Position numbers and translations under genes: made by a program. Under the pieces are notes generated by a model. That model was given only the letters and a program-made list of their open reading frames with translations, was not told where the DNA came from and did no database searches. This document shows, piece after piece, positions 1-8,597 of a stretch of 27,827 nucleotides of DNA. The stretch is from the NCBI GenBank assembly GCA_002451065.1, contig DKBC01000309.1, forward strand, positions 1-27,827, read 5' to 3'. Each line of letters opens with the position of its first letter. Position 1 is the stretch's first letter. This stretch comes from Betaproteobacteria bacterium UBA6910 (GTDB lineage: Bacteria; Pseudomonadota; Gammaproteobacteria; Burkholderiales; UBA6910).

Positions 1-1586
1 GTCGCCGGCATCAGCTGCATCAGGCCCCGGGCCCCGGCGCTGGACTTGGCGTCGGCGTCGAAGCGGCTCTCCTGGCGGATGAGGGCGTACACATAGGCCT
101 CGTCCAGGTCCAGGCGCTCGGTGTAGGTCTTCATCACGTCCCGGTAGGGGGCCAGATAGCGCAGGTCGAAATCGTGGGTCTGGACGGTTTGCTCGGCGGT
201 GGCGATGGCACGGTCATAGAGCTGATTGCGGCGGGCCAGTTCCGCCACGGCCAGCAGGCGCTGGTCGTCGAAGCCGCGGATGGCCCACTCCCACTCCCGC
301 TTGCCCTCGATGCGCATGCCCAGCCCGTGCAGGGCCAGGGAACGCTGGATGCCCGGCAGCTGCGCCACTTTCTGCACGTCCGTGGTGTCGGGCTTGTACC
401 CGATGGGCGGAACGTCGAACACGGCCCCCAGTTCTTCCAGGGCAAGCAGTCCGTAGTAATGGTGCTCGGTGGAGAGCGGCGCCAGCACGGCGTTGGCCTC
501 GGCTACCCTGCCCTGGGCCTTGAGCGCCCGCCCCCGCCAATACCGCCAGGCGGGCACGTCGCTGTCTGCCTCGGTCATGGCCTGCACGCTGGCCAGCACC
601 TCGCCCCAGTCTCCCGCCCGCAGCGCGGCCCGGGTGCGCCACTCCAATTGGGTCGGGGTAAGGCCGGCGGTTCCCGCCTCCTTGAACCAGGCCAGGGCCG
701 CGGAGTCCTGGCGCCGGGTCCCGTATTGACCCACATGCCCGAGCACATAGGCCCGCTCGGCCTCGGTGAAATGGTCCTGCAGCCGGGAGTATTGGTAATA
801 CGCCTGGGCCGGAGAACTCTTGGCCATCTTGAGCAGCGCGAACAACGCCATTTCGCGCCCGGCCCGGGTGTTCAGGTCCAGGTTCTTGCGCTCCAGGAAC
901 CGGCGCGGGTTATCGTTGGCGGCGGCGAGATCGGCAGGGGACAGGGCCTTGCTCGGCGGCAGGTATTCGGCCGTCCGGCGCGCCACCGTGACCTTGCCGG
1001 CTTCCAGGGCCGAGCGGATCCGGGCCCAGACGTCGTCTTCCCCGATCAGGCCGTCGGCCACCAGGGCGTCCATCAGGCTGTCGCAGGCGTCGGGAACATC
1101 GCGCCCGCTAAACCACAGCGGGCGGGCGTCCGCAAGGGCCTGGGAATCTCCGCCGCGCCGCCGTGCCTGCAGGGCATAACAGGTCAGCTCGTCGTCGGAT
1201 TCCACGACTTTGGGAAATTCAGTGGGAAAGGCGCCCCACTCGCCCTGGCGGGCCAGGCGCTTGAGCCATTCCGAGCGCAGCCGGTCGGACACCGGGGTAT
1301 CGGCGTGGCGATCGAGGAAGCCCCGAATATCTTCGGTATTCGCGTGCTCCAGCCGCATGCGCAGCCGGTAATACTCCACGTAGGGCTCGAGCACGTAGCC
1401 CTCGAGTTTGGCGGCATGCTTCTCGAAGCGGGGGCCGTTGCCCGCGGCGAAAGCGTCCCGGGCCGCGATGAAGTCGTCGTCCTGGCCCGCCATGGCGAAG
1501 CCACTGACACCTAGGAGAATGGCGGCGACGGCGCACCGCAGGGCGCGAGACCCGAAATCCCCGCAGACTACGCGTCTATTTTTCAT
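1..1586 (-). CDS. slt: Soluble lytic murein transglycosylase (Slt70-like), 3' end missing
   Basis: Periplasmic enzyme that cleaves the MurNAc-GlcNAc bond of peptidoglycan to form 1,6-anhydroMurNAc ends. Reading from ATG at 1586 gives 528 residues before the window ends. A basic N-terminus and hydrophobic stretch ending near GFAMA (about residues 17-33) looks like a signal peptide. The long helical middle (about residues 35-480) fits the superhelical U and L domains of Slt70. The catalytic-domain start is visible: RQESRFDADAKSSAGARGLM, with the likely catalytic Glu at residue 506, followed by QLMPA at the edge. The family is usually about 640 residues, so roughly 110-120 C-terminal residues lie outside. 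No strong Shine-Dalgarno is seen before 1586; the start is chosen because it supplies the signal peptide. It is the last of two same-strand genes, 116 bp after the FFLEELY-like gene. Confidence 0.9.
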   Translation of the reverse strand, partial: MKNRRVVCGDFGSRALRCAVAAILLGVSGFAMAGQDDDFIAARDAFAAGNGPRFEKHAAKLEGYVLEPYVEYYRLRMRLEHANTEDIRGFLDRHADTPVSDRLRSEWLKRLARQGEWGAFPTEFPKVVESDDELTCYALQARRRGGDSQALADARPLWFSGRDVPDACDSLMDALVADGLIGEDDVWARIRSALEAGKVTVARRTAEYLPPSKALSPADLAAANDNPRRFLERKNLDLNTRAGREMALFALLKMAKSSPAQAYYQYSRLQDHFTEAERAYVLGHVGQYGTRRQDSAALAWFKEAGTAGLTPTQLEWRTRAALRAGDWGEVLASVQAMTEADSDVPAWRYWRGRALKAQGRVAEANAVLAPLSTEHHYYGLLALEELGAVFDVPPIGYKPDTTDVQKVAQLPGIQRSLALHGLGMRIEGKREWEWAIRGFDDQRLLAVAELARRNQLYDRAIATAEQTVQTHDFDLRYLAPYRDVMKTYTERLDLDEAYVYALIRQESRFDADAKSSAGARGLMQLMPA

Positions 1587-1702
1587 TGAATTGTATTAAC
1601 GTGCACGGCCACGAACAGGATAACAGCTTGCACGGGTGATCGTTGTGACACGTTCCCCTTTCTGTTCTTGGTCCGCCAACGGGCCCGGTGGTTCGCGTGA
1701 TT

Positions 1703-2455
1703 TCAGCGGGATGTGAAATCAAAAGGGCTCGGGTGATTGTCGAAAATCCGGTCCAGAATCGCCGTTTCCCGGCTGACGATGATCTTCAGAAACTCGGCCG
1801 CGCTGCCCATGTGCCGGAACGCGGCAAAACCGCGCTCCAGGAAATCCTGCAATTCACCGAAGCCCGCCAGCCGCGCCGGCCTGCGGGCGAGCTTGAGCAG
1901 ATGATAGATTCCGGGCTTGGCCACGATCCGGTCCAGGTCCTCCCCGACGCGCCGGATGAGGCTGATCTGGCGATTGCGCGCAGGCCGGTTGTCGCAACGA
2001 CGGAAAGCCTCCACGTACTGATTCTCGGAGATCGTGTTCTTGACCCCCAGCGTCTCCGTGAGCACCTGCCACATCCGCCGGTCCAGCTCGGCGGTAAGGA
2101 CGTGGACCTCCATCGCCACGGCAATGGTATGGAGGCCCGAATCCGGCAGCGTCCTGACCATGATCGGGTAGGCCCGCACCACGGCCTGGTCGCGCTCAGC
2201 GAAGTCCTTCGCGCCATAGATATCGGACAAAAAGAACTCGGTGGCCGGGCGGTAGCGCTCGCTGGACATCAGGTCGGCATAGGTCCGCGCCAGGCGCTCC
2301 GCCTGCCAATGCCGGAGCAGGTCCATGGCCCGGTAGGTGTCCGGGTCGGCAGCGTGGGCTTCAGCCATGCCGCGCGCACGCTCGATCTCTCGAGCCAGCA
2401 GGCCTGCCCCGCCTTCGGCCTTCTCCCTGCTGGATGTCTTCGCCGCCCGCGCCAT
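1703..2455 (-). CDS. Conserved protein resembling the FFLEELY-motif family
   Basis: 250-residue soluble protein of unknown function, with no signal peptide or membrane segment. It carries EFFLSDIYGAKDFAERDQ at about residues 73-90, which looks like a variant of the FFLEELYG...RD signature that names a conserved proteobacterial family. The rest is Arg- and Leu-rich and probably all-helical, for example ISLIRRVGEDLDRIV. ATG at 2455 is preceded by a GGAAAG ribosome-binding site. It is divergent from the GMC oxidoreductase (222 bp between starts) and upstream of slt on the same strand. The family assignment rests on my recollection of the motif; no reaction can be assigned. Confidence 0.7.
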   Translation of the reverse strand: MARAAKTSSREKAEGGAGLLAREIERARGMAEAHAADPDTYRAMDLLRHWQAERLARTYADLMSSERYRPATEFFLSDIYGAKDFAERDQAVVRAYPIMVRTLPDSGLHTIAVAMEVHVLTAELDRRMWQVLTETLGVKNTISENQYVEAFRRCDNRPARNRQISLIRRVGEDLDRIVAKPGIYHLLKLARRPARLAGFGELQDFLERGFAAFRHMGSAAEFLKIIVSRETAILDRIFDNHPSPFDFTSR

Positions 2456-2504
2456 GGAGTCTTTCCGCCGCTCATTCTAGCTGGATCGGCGGTCGTGAGG
2501 CGCC

Positions 2505-2534
2505 TTGACACCGCCCTCACGGGTCACGTAGGTT
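2505..2534 (+). promoter_or_regulatory. Possible sigma-70 promoter for the GMC oxidoreductase
   Basis: A perfect TTGACA (2505-2510) is followed after 18 bp by TAGGTT (2529-2534), a poor -10 box matching 3 of 6. It lies in the 222-bp gap between divergent genes, about 140 bp before the ATG at 2678. The -35 match is real; the promoter call is tentative because of the weak -10 and the long leader. Confidence 0.3.
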
Positions 2535-2677
2535 TTGCGCTCCCCCATGACGCCCCTTCAAGCAGAGGTCGCAATCCGCGCGCTGGAAGCGATCTTCTCC
2601 GCGCCGCGGGGCGCCGTCAAACTCGTGCCCTGCCAATGCCGGCGCATCGCGCCGGGGGGCAGCCTCCGGGATCGCTA

Positions 2678-4276
2678 ATGGAGTTCGACTACGTTATCGT
2701 CGGCGCCGGCTCGGCCGGCTGCGTGCTTGCGGCGCGGCTCTCGGAAAACGCGAGCGTTTCGGTATGCCTGCTGGAAGCGGGTCCGCCGGACACGCACCCC
2801 CTGATCCACGTGCCCTTCGGGATCCTGTGGATGATGCACAGCCGGCGCCTGAACTGGCGCTATTACACGGCGCCGCAGACCCATCTGCACGGCCGGCGCC
2901 TGTTCTGGCCCCGGGGCAAGACTCTGGGCGGGTCCAGTTCCTCCAACGCCATGTGCTACACGCGCGGGCACCCGGCCGACTATGACGCCTGGCGTGACCT
3001 GGGCAACCCGGGCTGGGGCTACGCCGACGTCCTCCCCTACTTCAAGCGCGCCGAGAACCGGGAGCGGGGCGGCGACGCCTACCACGGCGCTGGCGGGCCT
3101 CTCAACGTGGCGAGCCTGCGCTCGCCCAATCCCCTGGCGCTGGCCTTCGTGGAGGCGGCCGCCTCTGCCGGTTACCGACGCAACGATGATTTCAGCGGCG
3201 CCGAACAGGAAGGCGTGGGGCTTTACGAGGTGACGCAGATCCAAGGGCAGCGATGCAGCGCGGCCCGGGCCTATCTGCGCCCGGCGACGGGCCGATCCAA
3301 CCTCCGGGTCATCACCCGGGCCCAGGCCACCGGGGTCCTGTTCGCGGGGCGGCGCGCATCGGAGGTGGCATTCCTGGAGGGCGGCACTTCGCGCAAGGTC
3401 CGCGCGCGGCGGGAGGTCATTCTCTGCGGCGGCGCCATCAACTCGCCGCAGTTGCTGCTGCTTTCCGGAGTGGGGCCCGGCGTGGAACTCCAGCACCTGG
3501 GCATTCCGGTGCTTCGCGATCTCCCCGGGGTCGGCAGGAATCTCCAGGATCATCTGGACATCATCCTGGTCCAGGAATGCAAGAAACCGGTGTCCTACGG
3601 ACTCACACCGGTCACCGCCGTGCGGGGGCTGGCCGAAATCGTCCACTACGTGGTCGCCAAGCGCGGCATGTACACCACCAACGCGGCTGAGGCCGGCGGA
3701 TTCGTGAAAAGCGGCGCGCGGGAGCCATGGCCCGACCTGCAGCTTCATTTCACCACGGCGCCTCTCTCCAACCACGGCCTGGACGTAAAGTTCCTGCTGC
3801 AGCAGGGCTACTCGCTGCACGTGTGCGACCTGCGGCCGAAAAGCCGGGGCGAGATCCGGCTGGAGAGCCGGGATCCTCTCGCCCACCCCGCGATCGAGCC
3901 CAACTACCTGGACGAGCCGGAGGACCTGGAGAAGCTGGTGGCGGGCTTCAAGGCGGCGCGGCGCGTGCTGGCGGCTCCCGCCTTCGATCCTTACCGGGGC
4001 CGCGAAATCGCCCCGGGGCCCGCCGTGCAGTCCGATGACGAGATCCGAGATTTCATCCGCTGCAAGGCGGAGACCATCTACCACCCGGTGGGGACCTGTA
4101 GGATGGGAAACGATCCCCAGGCCGTGGTGGACGCCGAACTGCGAGTGCGCGGCGTCGAGGCGCTGCGGGTGGTGGATGCCTCCGTCATGCCGCTGCTGGT
4201 GGGCGGCAACACGAACGCCCCTACCATCATGATCGCAGAGAAGGCCGCCGACCTGATCCGCTCGGCACGGATCTAG
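2678..4276 (+). CDS. GMC-family FAD-dependent alcohol (choline-type) dehydrogenase
   Basis: 532-residue flavoprotein of the choline dehydrogenase/AlkJ group, which oxidises alcohols to aldehydes and passes electrons to a quinone or other acceptor. Seen: the ADP-binding GAGSAGCVLAARL at residues 9-21; GMC signature 1 RGKTLGGSSSSNAM at about 78-91; signature 2 GGAINSPQLLLLSGVGPG at about 250; and the C-terminal catalytic pair, His469 in HPVGTCRMG and Asn513 in GGNTNAP, 44 residues apart as in choline oxidase (His466/Asn510). The open frame runs further upstream, but the Rossmann fold begins directly after ATG 2678 and the extension is antisense to the neighbouring gene, so this start is preferred. 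Substrate cannot be read from sequence. Given the nearby acyl-CoA reductase, a medium- or long-chain alcohol is plausible (inference). Confidence 0.92.
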   Translation: MEFDYVIVGAGSAGCVLAARLSENASVSVCLLEAGPPDTHPLIHVPFGILWMMHSRRLNWRYYTAPQTHLHGRRLFWPRGKTLGGSSSSNAMCYTRGHPADYDAWRDLGNPGWGYADVLPYFKRAENRERGGDAYHGAGGPLNVASLRSPNPLALAFVEAAASAGYRRNDDFSGAEQEGVGLYEVTQIQGQRCSAARAYLRPATGRSNLRVITRAQATGVLFAGRRASEVAFLEGGTSRKVRARREVILCGGAINSPQLLLLSGVGPGVELQHLGIPVLRDLPGVGRNLQDHLDIILVQECKKPVSYGLTPVTAVRGLAEIVHYVVAKRGMYTTNAAEAGGFVKSGAREPWPDLQLHFTTAPLSNHGLDVKFLLQQGYSLHVCDLRPKSRGEIRLESRDPLAHPAIEPNYLDEPEDLEKLVAGFKAARRVLAAPAFDPYRGREIAPGPAVQSDDEIRDFIRCKAETIYHPVGTCRMGNDPQAVVDAELRVRGVEALRVVDASVMPLLVGGNTNAPTIMIAEKAADLIRSARI

Positions 4277-4469
4277 CCCCGAGAATACTCAACCGCGGGG
4301 GCGCACCGGCCGTAAAAAGTCGTGGGGAGAAACCGGACCGAGCCTTTGCTGCGCTTACTCTGCGACCTCCGCTTATCCGCCACGAATCGTGCCATTTACG
4401 TCCCCGGTGGGGGGCATGGGGACCAGAGGCGGGTCCGGCGCTTGATCCGGGCGGGCTTGGGGGAGCGGA

Positions 4470-4496
4470 AAGCCGGCGCGGGAATGGCGCCGGCTT
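4470..4496 (-). terminator. Stem-loop terminator after the two-repeat exported protein
   Basis: A perfect 10-bp inverted repeat, AAGCCGGCGC / GCGCCGGCTT, with a 7-nt loop. It starts 8 bp past the minus-strand stop codon at 4504. On the minus strand the stem is followed by only a short T run, so it is an intrinsic-type hairpin with a weak tail. The plus-strand GMC gene ends 193 bp away, so it may serve both directions. Confidence 0.65.
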
Positions 4497-4503
4497 CCCT
4501 GAA

Positions 4504-5121
4504 TTACTTCTTGCCGGACTTGGCCGTGGGCTCCACCGCGATGGCCAGCGCCTCGGTGTAGGTCGCTTCCACCTGGTCGCCCTTCTTCACCACCTTGAAG
4601 TGGTCCGGGTTCTTGACCTGGAGATCCACCACCCGGCCCTTCGGGCCCTTGAGGCTGATGATCATGTTTTTCGGGTCGACCGCGACCACGTCGGTCATGA
4701 CGGTCACCTGCCGGCCCACCGCGGCCCCGGGCTTTTCTCCCGGCGCGGCCCGCACCGCCGCCTCCTGGTCGGCGCGCTCCCGCACCTTGCCACCCTTCTT
4801 GAGCTCCAGGCTCAGGGCGCGAATATATTTCACCACCACCATGTCTCCGACTTGGATCTGGTCGAAATTGCGCACCTCGTTCCCGCAGGCCACGTCCACC
4901 AGCTTGCCCTCAGGCCCCTTGAGAGTAACGGTGCGGGTAGCCTTGTCGATGGCCTCCACCGACGCGGTAATCTCCACCGCCTCGGCGATGACGCCCTTTC
5001 CGGGCTCCGAGGCAACCACGGCCGCGCCGCCGGCTCCGGGCTGCTCCGCGAAGGCGGCGGGAATCGTCGGCACCAGCAGTGCCGACGCCAGAATCAACGC
5101 TTTCATCAACGCCTTACGCAT
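4504..5121 (-). CDS. Exported protein with two tandem copies of one small domain
   Basis: 205 residues of unknown function. The N-terminus MRKALMKALILASALLV...AAFA is a clear signal peptide, with a likely cut after residue 25, so the protein should be periplasmic. The mature part holds two similar units: about residues 50-107 (VEAIDKATRTVTLKGPEGK, then VD...N...F...GD.V.V.Y..AL) and about 139-197 (VVAVDPKNMIISLKGPKGR, then VD...N...F...GD.V...Y.EAL). They are joined by a charged, Ala/Arg-rich linker. The pattern of short beta strands with a GD turn suggests a small beta-barrel domain. ATG 5121 has a strong AAGGAGAG ribosome-binding site. It stands alone, ends at a hairpin terminator, and lies 179 bp from the end of fadD. 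I do not recognise a named family with confidence. Confidence 0.8.
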   Translation of the reverse strand: MRKALMKALILASALLVPTIPAAFAEQPGAGGAAVVASEPGKGVIAEAVEITASVEAIDKATRTVTLKGPEGKLVDVACGNEVRNFDQIQVGDMVVVKYIRALSLELKKGGKVRERADQEAAVRAAPGEKPGAAVGRQVTVMTDVVAVDPKNMIISLKGPKGRVVDLQVKNPDHFKVVKKGDQVEATYTEALAIAVEPTAKSGKK

Positions 5122-5300
5122 GAATCTCTCCTTGTTCGTTTGACAGCGGTGAATTCCCGGGCGTCTGGCCGCAGGAAACGGCGCATGCTACAGGAATTGC
5201 CGGCCGGTTGCTTGCCCCGCCGCGAAACCGTTCGGTTTGGCGGGAGTCGCGGGTCCGCGGTGGCGGGTCGGCCCGGCCCCAATGGCGGAGGAGACCGGCC

Positions 5301-6995
5301 TCAGGCCGCCTTCGCGGCCCTCTTCGCGAGCTCCTCGTCCCGCAACAGGCGCCGCAGCACCTTGCCCACATTGGTCTTGGGGAGTGGCTCGGCACGGAAA
5401 TCCACCTTCCGGGGCACCTTGTAGCCGGTGAGGTGCTTGCGGCAATGCCCGATCAATTCCTTCTCGGTCAAATTCGGGTCCTTCTTCACCACGATGAGCT
5501 TCACCGCCTCGCCGGAATGTTCGTCGGGGATGCCGATCACGGCGCATTCCAGCACTCCTGGATGCATGGCCACCACGTCCTCCACCTCGTTGGGATAGAC
5601 GTTGAACCCCGAGACCACCACCATGTCCTTCTTGCGGTCGGTGATGCGAACGTAGCCACGCTCGTCGATCTCCGCCATGTCGCCGGTGCGGAACCAGCCG
5701 TCGGAGGTCAAGACTTTCGCGGTCTCCGCGGGCATGTTCCAGTAGCCCCCCATGACCTGGGGGCCCCGCACGCAGAGTTCTCCCACCTGGCCGACGCCAA
5801 GCTCCTTGCCGTCGTCATCAGTGACGCGCACTTCGGTGGAGGGAATGGGCAGGCCGATCTTCCCGGAAAACTCTTTAGCCTCCAGGGGATTGATGCAAAC
5901 CACGGGGGAAGTCTCGGTGAGGCCGTAGCCCTCGATCAGGGTGACTCCGGTGACCTCCCTCCATTTTTCCGCGACCGCGCGCTGCACTGCCATGCCGCCC
6001 CCCACCGCGATCTTGAGATGGCTGGTGTCCACGCTGACGATGTCCGGGTGGTGCAGCAGGGCGTTGTACAGGGTGTTGACGCCGGTAATCGCGGAAAACT
6101 TCAGGGCCTTGATTTCCTTGATGAAGCCGGGGATGTCCCGGGGATTGGTGATGAGCACGTTGTTGGCGCCCCATTTCAAGAACATCAGGCAGTTCACGGT
6201 GAGAGAGAAGATGTGGTAGAGAGGAAGCGGAGTGACGACGGTCTCCGCGCCTTCCCTGAGGTTGCCGGCGATCCAGGCGGAAACCTGCAGCAGGTTGGCA
6301 ACGATGTTGCCGTGAGTCAGGACGGCGCCCTTGGCGACCCCGGTGGTGCCGCCCGTGTACTGCAGGAAGGCGACATCGTCGTGCCCGACGGGCACATCGT
6401 CCAGCTCCTCGCCGGCACCGCGATCGAGGGCGCGCCGGAAGTCCACGGTGCCGGGAATGTGCCAATCCGGCACCATCTTCTTGACGCGCTTGACCACAAA
6501 ATTCACCAGCAGCCGCTTGATTCCGGGCTGCATATCGCCGATCTGGGTAGTGAGCACGGTCTTCACCGGGGTCTCGGCCAGCACCTCCTGCAGGGTTGAG
6601 GCGAAGTTCTCCAGAACCACGATCACGCTGGCGCCGGAATCGCGCAGCTGGTGCCTGAGCTCCCGCGGTGTGTAGAGGGGATTGACGTTGACCACGGTCA
6701 TCCCGGCGCGCAGGGTCCCCAGCAGGGCCACGGGATACTGGAGCAGGTTGGGCATCATGATTGCGACGCGGTCGCCTTTCCCGAGCCCCAAGTCCTTCTG
6801 CAGGAAGGCTCCGAACTGTCGGGTCAAGCGGTCCAGGTCGGCGTAGCTGATGGAGGTGCCCATGTTGGTGAACGCCGGCCGGTCGGCGAACCGAGCGCAG
6901 CTCTTTTCCAGGATTTCCTTCAGGGACTTGAATTCGCCGACATTCACCTCGGCCGGCACCCCCGGCGAATAAGTCTTGCGCCAGATTTTTTCCAT
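5301..6995 (-). CDS. fadD: Long-chain fatty acid-CoA ligase
   Basis: 564-residue ANL-superfamily enzyme that turns a fatty acid, ATP and CoA into acyl-CoA through an acyl-AMP intermediate. Seen: the AMP-binding P-loop YTGGTTGVAKG at residues 213-223; the EGYGLTETSP motif at 355-364; WFRTGD ending at Asp439; DRKKD at about 453-457; and the C-terminal catalytic Lys545 in PKTNVGKVLRR. Length matches E. coli FadD (about 560). ATG 6995 has a strong GGAGGAGG ribosome-binding site 3-4 nt upstream; the open frame continuing to 8567 is antisense to the acyltransferase and is not coding. It is divergent from the wax ester synthase-like gene (138 bp apart), so it can supply the acyl-CoA used by that enzyme and by the acyl-CoA reductase at 11951. 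Confidence 0.95.
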   Translation of the reverse strand: MEKIWRKTYSPGVPAEVNVGEFKSLKEILEKSCARFADRPAFTNMGTSISYADLDRLTRQFGAFLQKDLGLGKGDRVAIMMPNLLQYPVALLGTLRAGMTVVNVNPLYTPRELRHQLRDSGASVIVVLENFASTLQEVLAETPVKTVLTTQIGDMQPGIKRLLVNFVVKRVKKMVPDWHIPGTVDFRRALDRGAGEELDDVPVGHDDVAFLQYTGGTTGVAKGAVLTHGNIVANLLQVSAWIAGNLREGAETVVTPLPLYHIFSLTVNCLMFLKWGANNVLITNPRDIPGFIKEIKALKFSAITGVNTLYNALLHHPDIVSVDTSHLKIAVGGGMAVQRAVAEKWREVTGVTLIEGYGLTETSPVVCINPLEAKEFSGKIGLPIPSTEVRVTDDDGKELGVGQVGELCVRGPQVMGGYWNMPAETAKVLTSDGWFRTGDMAEIDERGYVRITDRKKDMVVVSGFNVYPNEVEDVVAMHPGVLECAVIGIPDEHSGEAVKLIVVKKDPNLTEKELIGHCRKHLTGYKVPRKVDFRAEPLPKTNVGKVLRRLLRDEELAKRAAKAA

Positions 6996-7133
6996 TTCCT
7001 CCTCCCCGTTGTGCTTCGTCCTTGACCCGCTAGATCTTAATGATAGCCGCCCCCGGATCCGAAACCCGGCGTCGGTGTGAAACGGCCATCCGATCGCGTA
7101 ATATAACCCGCCCTGACGCTGAGTTTCCGTCCC
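6996..7133. promoter_or_regulatory. Divergent promoter region between fadD and the acyltransferase
   Basis: This 138-bp gap must hold promoters for both genes. An AT-rich TAATAT (7099-7104) sits 30 bp before the plus-strand GTG and could be its -10, but no good -35 is found at the right distance. On the minus strand TATCAT/TAAGAT hexamers lie upstream of fadD. No convincing operator palindrome was seen. Confidence 0.4.
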
Positions 7134-8597
7134 GTGAACCGTCCCCAGCCCAAGAGCGAGCGCATGTCCGGCGTGGACACCGCCTGGCTGCGCATGGACC
7201 GGCCAACCAACCTGATGGTGATCGTCGGGGTGATGATGTTCCGGACTCCGCTCGATTTTTCCCGGCTCAAGCGGACCCTGAGGGATCATCTCCTGGCCCA
7301 CGAGCGCTTCACCCAGCGCCCGGTCGATCGCGGCGGCACTTTCTACTGGGAAACCGACCCCGATTTCGACCTGGATCGCCACGTGCACCGCGTGGGACTT
7401 CCGCCCCCCGCCGGCAAGGCGGCGCTGGAGGAGTTGGTAAGCGACCTGGCCAGCACGGCCCTGGATCCCGCCCGCCCGCTTTGGGAGTACCACCTGGTCG
7501 AGAAATACCAGGGCGGCAGCGCCCTGGTGATCCGCATTCACCACTGCTACGCGGACGGCATCGCCTTGATCCGGGTCTTGCTGAAGATGGCGGACGGCGG
7601 CGAGCCGGCCGGGCGCCGGACCGGCCACGGAACTCCCTCCCTGGGACTGGAGCAATGGTTCCCCTGGTTCGAGCCCATGGCGGATGTCGCCCAGAAGGTG
7701 TACGGCTGGAGCACCAAGCTCTGGCTGCGGTATTTCGAGGTGTTGATGCAGCCCTCCAAGGCGGTGGAATACGCCCAGATGGGAGCGGGAATTGCCGCCG
7801 AGGCGGTGCGGCTCCTGACCCTGCCGCCGGAGCCCGAGACCCGTTTCCGCGGCAAGCCGGGCCAGTCCAAGCGGGCGGCGTGGAGCGAGCCCCTGGCCCT
7901 GGCGGAGGTCAAGGCAGTGGGCAAGGCGCTGGACGCCACTGTCAACGACGTCCTGCTCGCCGCCGCGGCGGGAGCCCTGCGGAGCTATTTGATAGCCCAT
8001 CGGGACCGGGTGGACGGACTGGAAATCCGGGTGGCGGTGCCCGTAAACCTGCGCAAGGCAGACGAGGGGGAAGAGCTTGGGAACCGCTTCGGGCTGGTTT
8101 TCCTGCAGCTTCCGATTGGCGTGCCGAACGCCCTGGAGCGGCTTTATCTGGTCCGCAGCCGGATGCAGGCGCTGCGCAACTCTCCCCAGCCGCTCCTGAT
8201 TCTCGGCCTGCTGGAAGCGGCCGGCATGGGGCCGCTGTTCGTCCAGGAGCAACTGGTGCAAACCCTTGGCGCCCATGCCACGGCAGTGATGACCAACGTG
8301 CCCGGTCCTCAGGCGCCGTTGAGCCTCGCGGGCGCGGAAATCGCCGAACAGATTTTCTGGGTGCCTCAATCCGGCAACGTGGGCATGGGCGCCAGCATCC
8401 TGAGCTACAACGGACAGGTTCTGTTCGGCCTCATCACCGACGCCGGGTTGGTGCCGAACCCCCAGCGCATCGTGGACCGTTTCCGGCCCGAGTTCGAGCG
8501 CCTGGTGACGCTGGCCCCGGCAGTGAAACCCCCTCGCAAGCGCAAACCCGCGGCCAAACCCCGGCACAAGGCAGTTTCCAGGAAAAAGCGGCCCTAG
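7134..8597 (+). CDS. Wax ester synthase/diacylglycerol O-acyltransferase (WS/DGAT) family protein
   Basis: 487-residue acyltransferase that joins an acyl-CoA to a fatty alcohol (wax ester) or diacylglycerol (triacylglycerol), usually at the inner face of the membrane and on lipid droplets. Seen: an N-terminal ERMSGVDTAWLRMD typical of the family; the active-site HHxxxDG as HHCYADG (His136, His137, Asp141, Gly142); PLWEYHLVE at about 115-123; and the late NVPGP motif at about 388. The last 23 residues (KPPRKRKPAAKPRHKAVSRK and after) form an unusual Lys/Arg/Pro tail. Start is GTG 7134 or ATG 7164; neither has a strong ribosome-binding site and the family motif begins near the second. Its TAG stop overlaps the stop of the convergent TPR gene in one CTAG. 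Substrate preference is unknown, but the reductase at 11951 favours wax esters. Confidence 0.92.
   Translation: MNRPQPKSERMSGVDTAWLRMDRPTNLMVIVGVMMFRTPLDFSRLKRTLRDHLLAHERFTQRPVDRGGTFYWETDPDFDLDRHVHRVGLPPPAGKAALEELVSDLASTALDPARPLWEYHLVEKYQGGSALVIRIHHCYADGIALIRVLLKMADGGEPAGRRTGHGTPSLGLEQWFPWFEPMADVAQKVYGWSTKLWLRYFEVLMQPSKAVEYAQMGAGIAAEAVRLLTLPPEPETRFRGKPGQSKRAAWSEPLALAEVKAVGKALDATVNDVLLAAAAGALRSYLIAHRDRVDGLEIRVAVPVNLRKADEGEELGNRFGLVFLQLPIGVPNALERLYLVRSRMQALRNSPQPLLILGLLEAAGMGPLFVQEQLVQTLGAHATAVMTNVPGPQAPLSLAGAEIAEQIFWVPQSGNVGMGASILSYNGQVLFGLITDAGLVPNPQRIVDRFRPEFERLVTLAPAVKPPRKRKPAAKPRHKAVSRKKRP

Noticed and set aside
174..1514. 446-codon plus-strand open frame
   Set aside because: Antisense to slt, which shows a signal peptide and catalytic motif on the other strand.
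1688..2677. Upstream extension of the GMC frame by 330 codons
   Set aside because: Antisense to the FFLEELY-like gene and not like any N-terminal domain of GMC enzymes; the FAD-binding motif begins at residue 4 from ATG 2678.
4277..4320. Possible terminator after the GMC gene (CCCCG...CGGGG)
   Set aside because: A 5-bp stem with a long loop and no T run directly after it; not strong enough to call.
6996..8567. 524-codon upstream extension of the fadD frame
   Set aside because: Antisense to the WS/DGAT gene; fadD has a strong ribosome-binding site and family N-terminus at 6995.
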